Shown here piece after piece: positions 24,872 to 37,560 of a stretch of DNA of 64,000 nt. The stretch spans positions 8,226,001-8,290,000 of the forward strand of contig NC_135133.1 of the NCBI RefSeq assembly GCF_050908995.1, read 5' to 3'. Numbering within the stretch: position 1 is the first letter of the stretch; every line of letters begins with the position of its first letter. The stretch is from Andrena cerasifolii. Taxonomy: Eukaryota; Arthropoda; Insecta; Hymenoptera; Andrenidae. The notes below the pieces were generated by a model that had not been told where the DNA came from, searched no databases, and worked only from the letters and a program-made list of their open reading frames with translations. The translations under genes were made by a program, and so were the position numbers.

Positions 24872-27800
24872 ATTTTCTAATTTTTCTTTTCGTGAAAATA
24901 GTCGCATTCATCGGGATTAGCCAGGCATAATGAGCTGAAGTACATTTCGTAATCCAAGAGTTTACCGTTCGAAAGTTCTTTGGCGAGAGATTTATATATT
25001 AAGATGTTCGGGTTACGTTTAGCCTCTTTTATAAAACAGTAGTGTACAGAATCGAATATAAAATATACTTCTAAGTTAATATTCGTTTAATGTTTTGGAT
25101 AATAAGATAATAGAGGCATTAAGGGACAATGCAGCTAAAGCATTTGGCCATATTAACCCTTCCTTTCAAAGCTAACGAGGGGGCCATTTCTCTTTGCGGA
25201 AAGGAGAGATGGCCCAATAGTTACGATTTAGGATAGATGGCTCACCTTCAAGTTGTATAGAATGTTTAGGAAATTGCTCCAAAACAAATCTAAATGCCGA
25301 CTGGCTAAAGTAGTGATAGATGTAATAGTTATGGCCGGAAAGAAAAACTAATTCGGCTTGATAAACTAACAAAATGGGTGTTTGACTGTTTGTCCGTTAC
25401 AAATATTAAAATAAAGCTTCTGTTTACTCATTTTATATGTTTGCTTTTGCATTCATCTGCTTTGCTAATCTAAGTTTAGCGTGGACAAATAGAATTTCAA
25501 TAAATCTGTAGTTGTAAATAATTTTGCTTCCTTCTTTGTCACATTTTCACGAACGATTATATGGGTCATCGCTCGCAAAGGCGCGGGCCATCTCTCCTAA
25601 TACCTTAGGAGAATTGGCCAGAAGTCACGACTTCAGTTGTCAAACTGATTTTCAGCCTAAATATTGTCTGAAAGCAAACATCGACCAGTTTCCCTGAATA
25701 AAAGCTTAAAATTCTGAACATCCCAGCTTTATTCTGACAAACTAAACAATATCAGCGTTACTTTCAATAGCCATTTCATGTTAGGTGGGCCAACTATCCT
25801 AAACTCACCCTAAATGCACCCACACGTGAGTGAAACTTCAACGAACCAACAGCGCCTCTAATCCCGAACAAAATCAAAACTACCATCCGCGACACTGCAA
25901 CTTTTATTTCCCATTCTAATTTTCCGCTTTTATTCTCGCGCACCAGTGCCTGTCGCACGCTTGGCGCAATAACCGAGATCGCGTCGCGGAAAATCAACAA
26001 GCCTCCTCGCGCTCGGAGCAAACGGGCGGGAAAAGTGTAAATCAGAAGTTTGTATCCTTATCTGCGAACGCGCCGACGACAGTCCAGGCACCGAGGAACG
26101 CGGGCGCGTAGGATTGCCCGTTTCCGGGAGGCGAATGCCGCTGTAACCGAGTCGATGAAGCCACCAAGGGCACAAAGGAGCCGGGCCAGAAAGGAGAACT
26201 CGCCGCGCCGTCTCCGCCCTCTAAATCGCGAGTTTCGACGGACAACTGGCATGATTCCAGCGGAAGCGTTTGCATGGTTAACGACCGACGGCGCTGCACC
26301 GGCTAGATTTACAGACGGAGTTCCGTCTACCAGCGGCAACAACCGTAAATAAACTACGAGGGAGGAAAAATCGTATTTACAATGGCCCGCGGTGAGATAC
26401 GGGGCGCGCGCCAGCTGGGGGCTCCGTGGCGCAAGGAATTTCGATCGCGCGCCTTGTAAATCCATCGCACGGCGACGATTCTATAGTTGTGCCCAAATCA
26501 ACTGATCGCTCAAGGCCACCGAGGAAGTCCCCCCCACCACGGCGCCACCCGTTCGCCGCCCACTTTCAATAGCGGGCGTTTTGTCTCCCGACAGAGATGA
26601 AAATTGGTATGCACTGAAAGCGGCAGTCGTGTATATTATTCGCAGCAGAGGAAGTCACCTTGATTGGACAGGTGATGTTGTTTGGGCTGTAGTAGACGCT
26701 ACGAAGTAAGTACCTTTTATATTACACTTCGCGATGGCACGGAAATAGTGAATAGAAGTGAAGAAAGTCACCGTGCAACGTCTCCAAAGATTTAGCGGAG
26801 AAGAAGGTTCTGTGATTGTCAATATTCAGCTTAATTGACAACAATGAGAGGCACCAGATCTCTTAATGGCCACGTTTCGAAGGTAAACGGTGTTGCCCGA
26901 GGAAGAGTGGTGTTTTGTATTTAAAACGCGCTTGAAATGTCCCGCGGAGCACGGCGAGGAGGGTATTTCGAGAAATTGTAATAAGGAATTCTTTCCCGGC
27001 CATTCGAGTCTCGCTCTTTTTATCTGAAAACTTTCAGAGCCGCTGTTTTACAATGCGAGGAGGGGGCGGCAGCGCGAGCGGAAGACTTTAAATGCCTCGG
27101 AACAATCTCGGAGACCCGCTTTCAAATCCGCGTGCCGCGTTCCCGTGAAAATACATCGTCCCGTTTAATTAATGTAATCGTCAACCTCGCGGAGCATCCG
27201 GAGCCAGGATATTTACTCGTCGCGAGGAAGCGCAATGAAACAGCCAGCTGTCAACACTTTTCTAGGACACTGAATTACGCAATTCGAGTCTCCCCGTTCG
27301 GAGTTTTAAGCGAGGATCCTTCGAATCCAAACCCAGCACATCCTCCCGGGGTTGTATGCAGAAAAGTCAGCCATTTTTGGCAGATAATTTCAGACACGTG
27401 CGAATGTAAACGAGATTAAAGGTGTTCTGCTTGAAGCCCAATTAATCTAGCTTTCCTAATTTCAATATTTGTATTTTTTGTATTCTTTGTTTTCCTGTGC
27501 GTTTCTAACACACAGGATGGCGTTTCAAGCATTTCGCTTATGTTGCCCAACGAACGATAGTCATTTTTTTTTTCCTTCTTCCCTCCTCTCTCCTTCGGGT
27601 CCCAGCAGCAGCGACGCACCGGGAGACAGGTGATGGTCACCCATCTTTCCCCAGTACGCCGCCCCGTGTGTTTAACTTCGGTGATCTTACGGGAACCGGT
27701 GTTTCCATCACGGCCATGGCCGCTGGTCTAATTTCAATATAAAAAGTGCAAGTGTGGAAGGAATCTTTATGAGCGAGCACGGGAGTTCCATTTTAAGAAT

Positions 27801-30800
27801 TCTACGAGCTAGTGTACGCGGGATGATAACGGAGGGCGCGATTAGAAACCTGTTAGGCTGATACCTACTCGAAATTTAAGTTCCACGAGGAAGTTGCTCG
27901 CATTTTAGAATCAATATAGACCGTGCTCTAAATTCAACGAGATACCGATTGCGTCACAGCAAGACTTCAGTTCTATAATTCCTCCTAATAGCGGTGGTGT
28001 TTGACGTACACCCATCCGGAAATCCGACACGGGCTGACTTTGTTGTATTTAAAGATACTTTCACGCAAATGGCGGTGTATCTTTTAAATGTCGCCAGTGG
28101 GCGGAGGTCGCTAAGTGTCTGGTGGAACGAAAATGGTTTTGGGCACCTACGTTTCACGCATTACCATTTCTCCTTCCCTCTCGTTTCTCCCTCTGTCTTG
28201 TACGAAATCGTGCACGCTTCTTTCACCGTTTCCTGAGGCGTATCTATGCCTGTTTGACGCAACACAGTACACAGGCTGTTCGGTGAATCCCCCAAAAAGA
28301 TAAAGCAACCTCTTGAACGAGCATTTATCGCGCTGCATCCGTTGATACTTTACACGCGTGGTTCCTTCTTTGTCTGATAAAAGCTTTCATAAACTGCAAG
28401 CGAGGATGAAAAAGCTGTATCAAATTCCCCGCCGCCAGAAATATATATATATAGCGGCCTCGATGACCTTAATCGCCAGTGCAATGGGAAAACTTTGATT
28501 GCCACTTGCATCGTTACCAAACGGATATTCTCTTTAAATATTTAGCAAGGGTCGCGTCGTTCTAGATTCGAACATAAATTAGGACGATTTTCCTGGCGGG
28601 GCGTAGGACTCTGCATACCACTTCCGATGTACGAGTGCAACTCGTAAATGATAAACGATTCGAAGAAGTCAATTGCAGGGATTTCAATGCTCCGGACTCG
28701 CTGGGTTCCCAATAAAAGAATCTGTTATTTAAACAAATTGGGTCAATTTCTCTCGTACAACAGATAACAGATTTGCATTCCGCTTTCAATGCGCGCAACT
28801 CTTCGCAGATAAAGCAAACGGTTTAACGAGCCAGTGGCAGAAGTTTGAATAGCATTTGCTCGCGTACGTACAAAGCGTTACAAAATGCACGGCGCGGGCT
28901 GAAAGAAAAGGGTAGCTAAAAAAAAAAATATTCAAAAGAGTACGTACGCTAAAATTCCCTCCTAGTGGCCGTCGTTTTCGGCGAAATCGATTTTGAAAGG
29001 AAATTAAAAATAGAGCGACGGAAAATCCGCGCGATTGAATTTAAACGGCCGATGTAATAAAATATTTACTCTCCGCAGCCCGTCTACACTCGCAACAAAG
29101 GCCCACAGAAAGCTGCGCAAAGTTGACCGCTCGGTTGAGTGCGCGCGCGCACGCCCCCACGCAGTTTCAAAGTGAATTCTCCCATGAAACGATGGCTCGC
29201 GCGAAAAAATTTCATTCCCCTCTCTTTGGAGCTATTCTTTTTCACAGAGTGTCGCCTTCTGTCGAATCGCGTCCGCCGCGCGCTTCGATACACCCAGTGA
29301 GATCGGCAGCTAGAACGCTGGAACACTGGCGTTCGCGGGCACAATGTTATCGAGCGCGAACGATAACGGTCAATCCACGTTTGCAAAGTGGGCGCGTGCG
29401 GTGAAAGCTCTCGCGAAACGCGCGCGCGTGCCAATGCCACGCAACGACACGGCAACAGACGTACAATTAAAAGAAAGTTCAACGCCGCTAACGATTCGCC
29501 TATCGCGTGGCTCCCGCGCACTGGGATCGAATATTTCTCAAGTTAATCGAGCCGGTAACGGTATACACCTGAACCCGGGAGGGCAGCGGCCGATCGTCGC
29601 AACCGAAGGACTCGTTTATTGCTCTTTTACTTTCGTCGTGGTTCCCTGATCTCTTTTTCACAGTTCGCTGGCCGGCCTATTCATTGACAAACAGCCCTGG
29701 CAACCGTCGTGAAAACGGTACGTGTACACGCGAGCAGACGGCGGTGGTACGAAGAGAAGTATCGGAGCCAATTAGAAGGTTCACGGGGACGCGAAACTAT
29801 CGATGACCGTGGCCGCGTACACGGCGATTACCTCTTCTCGGTCTGTTTTCGTGAACGTTTTACGGCCGCCTTCGCAACAGCCGCTCACGCGGCGTTACGA
29901 GCTTGTCGGGAGCACGGAGCGTTTAAATATTTGGAGCGGGCTATCGAAAATTTCAGCAGAGATTTTTTTAATGCCAGCTGAACGCCCGTGCGTTCTTTTA
30001 TTTCTCACGTGTAAACGAACCGGGGCAGCGCGCGTGCTGTTTGCCCGACGCATCGATAAATAAGAGTTTTAATATGTGCCCTCGATGGTTTTCGAATCAA
30101 ATGTTTGTGCACGCGATTGCGCGCTTGCCATCGAAACGGGGAGAACGGAACAATTTTGAAAATTTGTTTGCTATATTAACGATCTACCATTACGGAGTGA
30201 AATATGAGAAAGGATACGCGTACTAAACGGTATGGTAAACTCAGTCCGACAAATTAACCCGGACAATAAAATCACGAATCACAAATGCAGGCCCTTAACT
30301 TCCCACATGAAGGTTCACCTTATCGATATTCTTCTGTTTACAGTTTCTTTCGCACGAATCTCTTTAACCATGGCACAAACATTCTTTAAATCAGAAAGTT
30401 TTATAAGAAACGCGACGACTCGCCGCTAACATTCGATTAAACGTCCATGGAGAAGATAATTCTGCAGAATGTTTGGAAATTTACGACAATGGGTAGCTAA
30501 AGGTCAATGGCGTTCGTTTGTTTATTATGGTGGACACTCCGGTAGGTGTATCTGCTCGCATGTCAAACAGCGCACACGGGCACTCTCGGGGGCAGTTCCC
30601 TTATAAACGCGAAAAATCTGAATTGTTTTTTTTTAATTCCACATACCTGTCTGGCAGCAGGATCCCCGACGTTCTTCGAGTAATCCGCGTTCGGTGGGAC
30701 GTTTCAATTAATCGTAAAGCACATTTTAAACACACGCCGAGGCACACTGTGCGGCAGCAAGAGTCAACGAAATGCACCACGAGCAGACTGACAGTTACCA

Positions 30801-31609
30801 CGGGTTGTTCATTATTGGAAAATCTGCCCTGCAGGCTGCTCTTGCGCAGCCGGCGCGATACTACCGACTTCCTCCCCACTACCGGGTCGACGCCATTTGT
30901 ACCAGCCCTCCTTCCCACTAATCCCACTGGCGTCCGACTTTGCTCACATGCGTAGTGGGGCAGCGCAGATCCCCGTCCCTGCGTAGAAATTCAACGCTCA
31001 CGGCAAACCTCCTATATAAACTCAGTTGTAATGAAAACACCGTCGAAACTATTAGCGTACGAAGCTTAATCTACAATCTTCTATTAGAAATCTCGTACGC
31101 ACGATCATCCTAGCAAAAATCGTATGTGACACTTTCCGTCGGGCATTATAGATACCGCTCTTGTGCTTGGCGCAAAGTGCCGCATCGTTAGATGGGAAGA
31201 ATATTTGCCTGAAAAGCAGTAAAAGCTGAGAGTGATAACTGTTTAGATAAGGTCGTAGAGCGTAATGGAATTATGAATCTGTTGGAAGCGTAGAGATTGC
31301 GAAACTTGTATGGGACTTGTAAGAACAACGCTGGCAACTGTGAGACGCGAAATTTGCAATGCGGTAAACCCGTCTAGACAGTGAGTAGTCTGTGGAAACA
31401 GACAGCCTCACGGAGGTTGGCTGAATTTTCCCAAAGTGAATTTCACTGGAATATTAGATATTATTTTCCTTGCCTTATCTCCGGGTGATGAAAGATCCGT
31501 GCCACAGTTAAGCTGCATATTGTAAAGTGTATCGGTTCGCGGCACGTTATCCGGTGTCGCTTGGGTATCCTTTAGAAAAATATACAGCGCTTCACAAAAA
31601 TAAGATATC
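24872..31609. other. Non-coding stretch upstream of Uev1A
   Basis: No gene is supported. It starts AT-rich (to 25.8 kb) and then becomes CpG-rich. The ATATATATATATA run near 28440 is a small microsatellite. Open frames of 130-160 codons at 26.1-26.5, 29.1-29.5 and 30.5-30.95 kb do not resemble known proteins. The promoter and 5' UTR of Uev1A must lie at its right end, before 31610, but I could not place a transcription start. Confidence 0.5.
25181..25215. repeat. Short hairpin GGGCCATTTCTC/GAGAGATGGCCC
   Basis: GGGCCATTTCTCTTT (25181-25195) is followed after five bases by AAGGAGAGATGGCCC, forming a 15-bp imperfect stem. The word GGGCCATCTCTCCTAA recurs near 25586 and a further GGGCCAACTATCCTAA near 25788, so the word belongs to a local repeat family rather than a terminator. 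Confidence 0.5.
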
Positions 31610-32754
31610 ATGGCGGTACCCGCTACCGGTGTAGGTAAGTATTTTATGTCTGTTTTACGAGCTAAAGATGCGAACGACGCGTATACCCGTTGTCCCGTGG
31701 AGATCAAAGACCGGCGTAATAAAATCTCAAATGAATCCCGCGTTAAGTTCCCCGGCGAAAATCGAGCCCACGAAATCCCGACGAAATATGAGAACTGTCG
31801 TAGTTCTTTTATAATAACTTATCACGCACAGTAAACGTGTCTAAAAGTAATCAGTGGCTCGTTAACTTCTCGGCGGTATCTCTGTTATTTTCTTCTCGCC
31901 GCATAACGAAATTTCCGCACGATTAACGAAAGATTACGAGAGTATTAGCGAGCAGTAGGTTACACCATGCCTAAAGTCACAGAAACTCATAACCTGTACT
32001 TGTTCCAGCTTCTCCGATTAACAGTATCTAATTTATTTCATCGTCCCTGCTGGAAGTAACTCACCTTTTGCATTCTTTTAGTTGTGCCACGAAACTTTCG
32101 TCTACTAGAGGAATTAGAACAAGGTCAGAAAGGAGTAGGCGATGGTACAATCAGTTGGGGCTTGGAAAACGATGATGACATGACTCTTACACATTGGACT
32201 GGAATGATAATTGGACCACCTAGAGTAATTTCTTTGAAATTCTTCTCTGCCGATCCGAAACATAGACTTAATTTTTGTATCATTATTCTCCGCACGAATT
32301 CATGCTGTACCAGTGAAAGCAGTATCGATAAGACTTAAAGCTTTAATAAATATACTTGCACATACGTCTGTATCAATAATTACTTAAGTTAGCAAAGTGT
32401 TTAAGCTTCGCATAATGTTTTCTAGACACCGTATGAAAATAGGATGTACAGTTTGAAAATTGATTGCGGTCAAAGATATCCAGATGATGCTCCTAACGTA
32501 AGATTTTTAAGCAGGATTAATATGAATTGTATCAACAGTACTACAGGCGCAGTAAGTATCCAATGACGTTCGAATGCATTAACAGGATAGTTATCGCGTC
32601 TGGCATTTTGTAGGTCGATAATCGCAGCGTACCAGTACTCGCGAAATGGCAACGGGAGTACACAATTAAAACAGTTCTTCAAGAGCTTCGTCGTTTGATG
32701 ACACTGAAGGAAAATATGAAACTGTCTCAGCCTCCGGAGGGTAGCACTTTTTAG
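31610..32754 (+). CDS. Uev1A: Ubiquitin-conjugating enzyme E2 variant (UEV1/Mms2 type)
   Basis: Four coding exons, 31610-31634, 32082-32224, 32426-32551 and 32614-32754 (stop TAG), join in phase to give 144 residues, the usual length for this family (human UBE2V2 has 145). The start is the ATG of MAVPATGV, followed by donor GTAAGT; exon 2 reads VVPRNFRLLEELEQGQKG. Recognisable UEV blocks are WTGMIIGPPR (about residues 47-56), YENRMYSLKI (59-68), VPVLAKWQREYTIK (103-116) and the C-terminal KLSQPPEG. As in all UEVs there is no active-site cysteine. The family partners Ubc13 (UBE2N) to build K63-linked ubiquitin chains in DNA-damage tolerance and NF-kB/JNK signalling; cytosol and nucleus. The gene runs tail to tail with cytochrome c1. 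Family identity is near certain; exon ends were set by splice consensus and remembered homologues. Confidence 0.95.
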
Positions 32755-34722
32755 CCTAACCACGTGTAAACTCAACATCTCTTCCTTTCTGCGGTAGCAT
32801 GGGGCGAGATCCGATAAAGGTACCGAATAATATTAAATGGGTGCCCAATAAAAACGTACGCTAAGAAGTAACACCTGTATAAAAAGAAAAAAAAAAGAGA
32901 AGGTGGTGATGACTATAAAAGTTGAATCAGTGTTTTCAATTTACAAAAGTATCTACTTAGAAAATCCATTCGGACGCTTATTTCTACTTATCGTTTTCTT
33001 AACCGTAGAGCACATCTCACGTATGTACGTAAAGTTATCCCTTTAATTTTACTATTTTATTGTAAAGATTACGCGCTTACGTTTAATTTAAGAAAATGCT
33101 GTTTCAGCTTTTTAAGTTAATACAATCTAAAACAAGAGTCATATTTTGAATCTTAAAACTGGAAACACAGACTGTGTAATAAAAAGTAATAATCAATAAG
33201 AACAACTTATGCCTTCAAAGTTTTTTAAACGAAACAAAAAAAAAAACAAGTATGCCTGAATATAAATTAGTGAACATTTCAGTTCGTGCATAAGTGCCAT
33301 TTCATAATCTGTGGAGGTGTCTCACTAATTAATGTAGAACCATCCTAAATTTTAATAATTTATATCTCCGTGTGCTCATTTTTACCAAGCCTTACATTAC
33401 TTTCTCTCTGTTAATTGTTACTAAGGTTTTAGCGAACAACAGGTTGTTGAGATCAATATTTGATGTAATAATGTGCCTTTTTGTGCGAGTAGCATAAAAG
33501 TGAGCATGTATCGAGCGTGTTTGGTTGAGACATCATCCAAGAACGGCCTCTTATTCTATATATATATATATATATACACATATATATATAAAAAAAAAAG
33601 GAAGAAAAGTGGAAAATGTTTCTTAGTTGATGAAACGAATTGTGTTAACGATTGAAGCATACCAAGTAGTAATTTGGTTAATAGTAGCATGTATGGTAAA
33701 TGGTATAGTGTTGCATCAACGGGTACATCAATATATGAAGCATTATGTTGAAAATCATCAGTTCTCCATTCCACTATTTATATATAAGTAATGTATTGTA
33801 AGTTTCGGTCATTACGACACAAATGCGCGACACGTGCATTATCTACTTTCTGACCATCCAGCTTCATGATTGATGTATTAGTAAAATTATACTTAATTTC
33901 TTCACAAACATCCGAAGCATCATAAATAGCTTTTCAGTCATTAGGAGATCAGGTCTGTAATACTAGCGAAATTCTATTACGAATCGCTAGAAACTATACC
34001 GTTCCCATAAAGATTGCGTGCAGAGCGGAAAAAGGTTTTCCATAACTATGTTACATTTTAGAGAAGGAAATATAATCGTAAATTATTTCAAACATAATAT
34101 AATTTTTTTTGGAGTTTTGTTATCCAAGCTGTAGCAATGTCTGTCCTTTATTTTTAAAGTAAATCCAAACCAAAGTATGAGATTTTTAACAGAATTCCAC
34201 ATTTATTGTGCGATAGTATGAAATTCTCAACTACCTGAAACATTATACATACATACCTCTTCATCAGCTTCGCATTTCAGTATTACACTATAAATAATGT
34301 AATAGTGTAATCCAATTCATATTACTAAAAATATTAAATAATTATTCCTCTATGTCGACGAAGTCAAGCTTGAAAAGAAATAAAAGGATTTCTTTAGAAA
34401 CGATCTTCACATTAATAATTTCTACTTCCTTTAACGCCGATACTTTGAGGACGCTTCGCCGGATAATAAATCTATGTTAAATGTGTTTAACAATTTATTT
34501 GTACCAGACGATGGTATCATTGGCTGTAGTTATATGTACAATGCGTAAGTTGATTGACTTTGGACTGACGTTAATGTGAATGTACGTCAGTTTGCGTGTA
34601 ACTGTCTTCAAAGATGCGCAGTTTCCGAATCAGTTATAAAACTACACTCCAATATGGAAAGCTAACATCGTCGAATCAAGTTCTTTGAGCTAATCACTGA
34701 ATTGATTTATGATTCAAGGCTA
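32755..34722. other. Convergent 3' flanks of Uev1A and cytochrome c1
   Basis: AT-rich non-coding DNA between two convergent genes. A candidate plus-strand AATAAA for Uev1A lies at 33178-33183. A TA microsatellite occupies about 33557-33590. A candidate minus-strand AATAAA (TTTATT on the plus strand) for cytochrome c1 is at 34494-34499, which would give a 3' UTR of roughly 0.2-0.25 kb. No further gene seen. Confidence 0.55.
34494..34499 (-). promoter_or_regulatory. Candidate polyadenylation signal for cytochrome c1
   Basis: AATAAA on the minus strand 224 bases beyond the cytochrome c1 stop codon. Position and hexamer are plausible; use is not shown. A second copy is further downstream at 34202-34207. 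Confidence 0.4.
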
Positions 34723-36873
34723 TTACTTTCTCGTTTTAGGGGTGAAAAGTATCTTGGTATTCTTTATGGTTGTCCACTTGTGTCTCTTCATGTAAAACAA
34801 TAATGCTGTTAGCGCTACGAATACCGCGGTACCCTGAAAATAACGAAAGATAATTAAGTCCCACGTGTATCAGCTGCATATCGTTCCGGAAATGTATTTT
34901 CACAACTGCATTTCACCTTAATGGTTAATCTCTTTCTGTCGTCGTGTTCGCAATTCGACGTCCACATTAGGAATGTGGTGATATCTTTTGCTATTTGAGA
35001 AGCAGTCGCCGGAGTGCCATCCTCGAATTCTAGCACTTCGTCGAAAACGACCTAACACATTTATGTGTAATTAATTTCAAAAGCAACTTAAGAAATTACT
35101 TCAGATAATTAATTTTATTTACCTGCGCCATACCAATACCTCCACCTGGGAAATAAGGATTGAAGTATTGACCTTCTCTTATTGGAATACCAGCTGGTGG
35201 CTCCATATAGCCAGTTAACAAAGAGAATACATAGTTCTGGAACATAAATTATATTTGAAGTTATACTAAACATCCATTCCAAACAAAATTGCATCGCTCG
35301 AATGCAATTTAACCCAAAGCTGAAAAAACGACTAATTTACCTCTCCGTTATGCCTGGCATTAACTATGTATGATAAATCTGGTGGATAGCCGCCGTTATT
35401 AGCTGCCCTAGCAGCTTCTTCGTTTGGATATGGCGATGGAATATAGTCTGACAATTTGCCAGGGCGCATAAAGTAGTTTCCAGTCTCATCAGGACCATCT
35501 TTCACCTATATTAAAAAAAGAAAAGTTCTCTCATGTCCGTACATATCATTTAATCTTAATTCTTGGCAGTTATGCACCTCAATTTCTTCTGCAAGTGCTT
35601 TTGCCTCGTCTTCAGTGTGTGTAACACCAACAAGGTGTCGGTACGCTACGTACTGCAGACTGTGACAAGCTGAACACACATTTTTGTATACCTCCCAGCC
35701 TCGCCGCATGCTAAATAACGAAAAGTCTGTTCGTATATTCCAGGTTCAGATCGTAAGCTGCGCAATATTATGTTTCCAGTTACCTCGCATGATCGAGCGC
35801 GCTGATCACACCATAGAAGTCCCATTTATAATTCGGTGCATGGGCGACTAGTTCGTCCGCTTTTACGGAGCTATCCAAGGTGTAAATTAACGTGCTAATA
35901 CCCCCCGCTGTTACACCCAAGCAGGTCAATAGCTGTAATTATTTTAATATAAACGTTTCAAAGATTATTTATTACTCGCGTATTGCCAGTGCAATAATGA
36001 TATTTAAACGATCGAAACTTACTATTAATACATGTGCAGGAATGTAATGGAAATCAGGCTATGTCGTCGTTGGATTGGGAAAGGGAAAGGAAAAGGCATC
36101 TTCGATTGATTATAGAATTACACATACCACTTTTTTACTCCTGGACCATTGATTCGCTGTAGAAAAATTATGAACCTGCTGAAATTGAAAGCAAAGTGTT
36201 ATGTCAGATACGTTCGGACGACGGTGAAAGATTTTTATTTTTTTTTTAATTTAATAGATGAGATTAATAAGATCTATAGTATTAAAAGATGTACTAGATG
36301 AACTCATTCCTTGGCACTTCAATGGGCAAGTTACACATTAGCAATGATTTTACATTAATTTTACTGTTATCTTTCGAAATCCTCTATACAAGATTACGAT
36401 TTCTCGAATGAGCAAGATTATGATGCCTTTCAGTCATAGATCTGATTCTCTAAAAACTACCCACACAGTAATCACGCATGTTTCACCATGGCAGCATCAC
36501 AATTTTCAGTACTGACCGCTATTACATAACATCAGACAAAACATCCTCGAAAATCTTTCGGATTTATTACCCTTCTATGAAATACGGCCAATTAGAGGCG
36601 GAAGTGTGTTAGGCAGCGTAAAATTAAAGTATCTTCGGAAAAAATGTCATAGCAGCCGACAACTAGTGCAGTTCCACGGGAACCCTTCATATTAAGTTCA
36701 GAACGTCAATATTATAAAACGAACGCCGCGACACATAGTGATATTCCTCTAACGGGCAATCAAATATACTTAAAGGCGAGTGATATTTCTGAATTACATA
36801 CCTGACTGAAAAGCGGTCCATAATTCGACTTTAACAGACCCGATTTACAAACCCGACCCAATGAAGCCGCCAT
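34723..36873 (-). CDS. Cyt-c1: Cytochrome c1, haem protein of complex III
   Basis: Eight coding exons on the minus strand: 36802-36873, 36128-36178, 35784-35932, 35578-35710, 35341-35505, 35123-35236, 34917-35051 and 34723-34833. Together they make 309 residues, close to the fly and human proteins. It is the catalytic haem subunit of the bc1 complex, passing electrons from the Rieske protein to cytochrome c; inner mitochondrial membrane, intermembrane-space face. Seen: a basic N-terminal presequence (MAASLGRVCKSGLLKS), the haem motif CSACH (Cys103, Cys106, His107) in VYKNVCSACHS, the block AARAANNGGYPPDLSYIV, the axial Met226 in GGGIGMAQ, and a C-terminal anchor GTAVFVALTALLLFYM followed by KRHKW. 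The exon 7 donor is GTGAAA, weaker than the others, but the protein needs it. Exon 2 has a CAGCAG tandem acceptor that could add or drop one Gln. The gene starts head to head with tral. Confidence 0.96.
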
Positions 36874-37560
36874 GTTGGCCAGAGGTGCAATGTGCAGAGA
36901 CCGCTAGTCAATCACATATCTGTGGAAAAGAGATTTGTCAATCACTAGAACAATAATCTGTCGCGCAGTTTACACCTTTCTATCGTTATGTATACATTTT
37001 TCAACCGTATCCACACAGTTCTTAGCGAGTAGGGACAAGAGAGAAGGTTCTTACACAACTTTCAAGTACCTGAGTCGACTCTAATCAAGGATACCAACAC
37101 TGTAACACCAGGTTTAAACGTTTGAATGCATCCAACATATGTCCATACTGCTTACAATATTTCCTTATTTATGGATATTATTAAGCGCATTATATTTCGC
37201 ATCCTGTCTTCTGCTAACAACATTGTTGAATTCATGCGTATGCGTGAAACACATTTACGTATACAGGATCGCTATAAATTTACAATGTTCCGTGATAAAT
37301 AGTGTGGCCCGCGTCGTTGCGTTCTTCTTTCTCCACGATTAATTGTTTAATGCAGCGAGTATTTTATTTATCTATAACTTGCTTACGTTCGAAATTTATA
37401 AAGCATCTCTGGATTCGTGGGGGCGTGGCGCATGCGCAAATTCTGTTGGTAGACTTGGCAGTTTGCTGTCGACCATTGGTGTCAGCTGGTGGTTTCGTCA
37501 GATGGTATCGTGAATCCTGTAATATCACATCGATCACCGTGCTGAAGAAAAGGATTCAAG
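36874..37560. promoter_or_regulatory. Shared head-to-head interval of Cyt-c1 and tral
   Basis: 687 bases separate the two divergent start codons, so both 5' UTRs and probably both core promoters lie here. No canonical TATA box could be assigned, and AT-rich words are scattered throughout. Just upstream of the tral ATG the sequence AAGGATTCAAG gives a purine at -3. Whether regulation is truly shared is inference from distance alone. Confidence 0.55.

Noticed and set aside
35990..36127. An extra exon of cytochrome c1 in this intron
   Set aside because: Joining the 36128 donor directly to the 35932 acceptor gives KKVLLTCLGVTAGG, matching the family without a gap.
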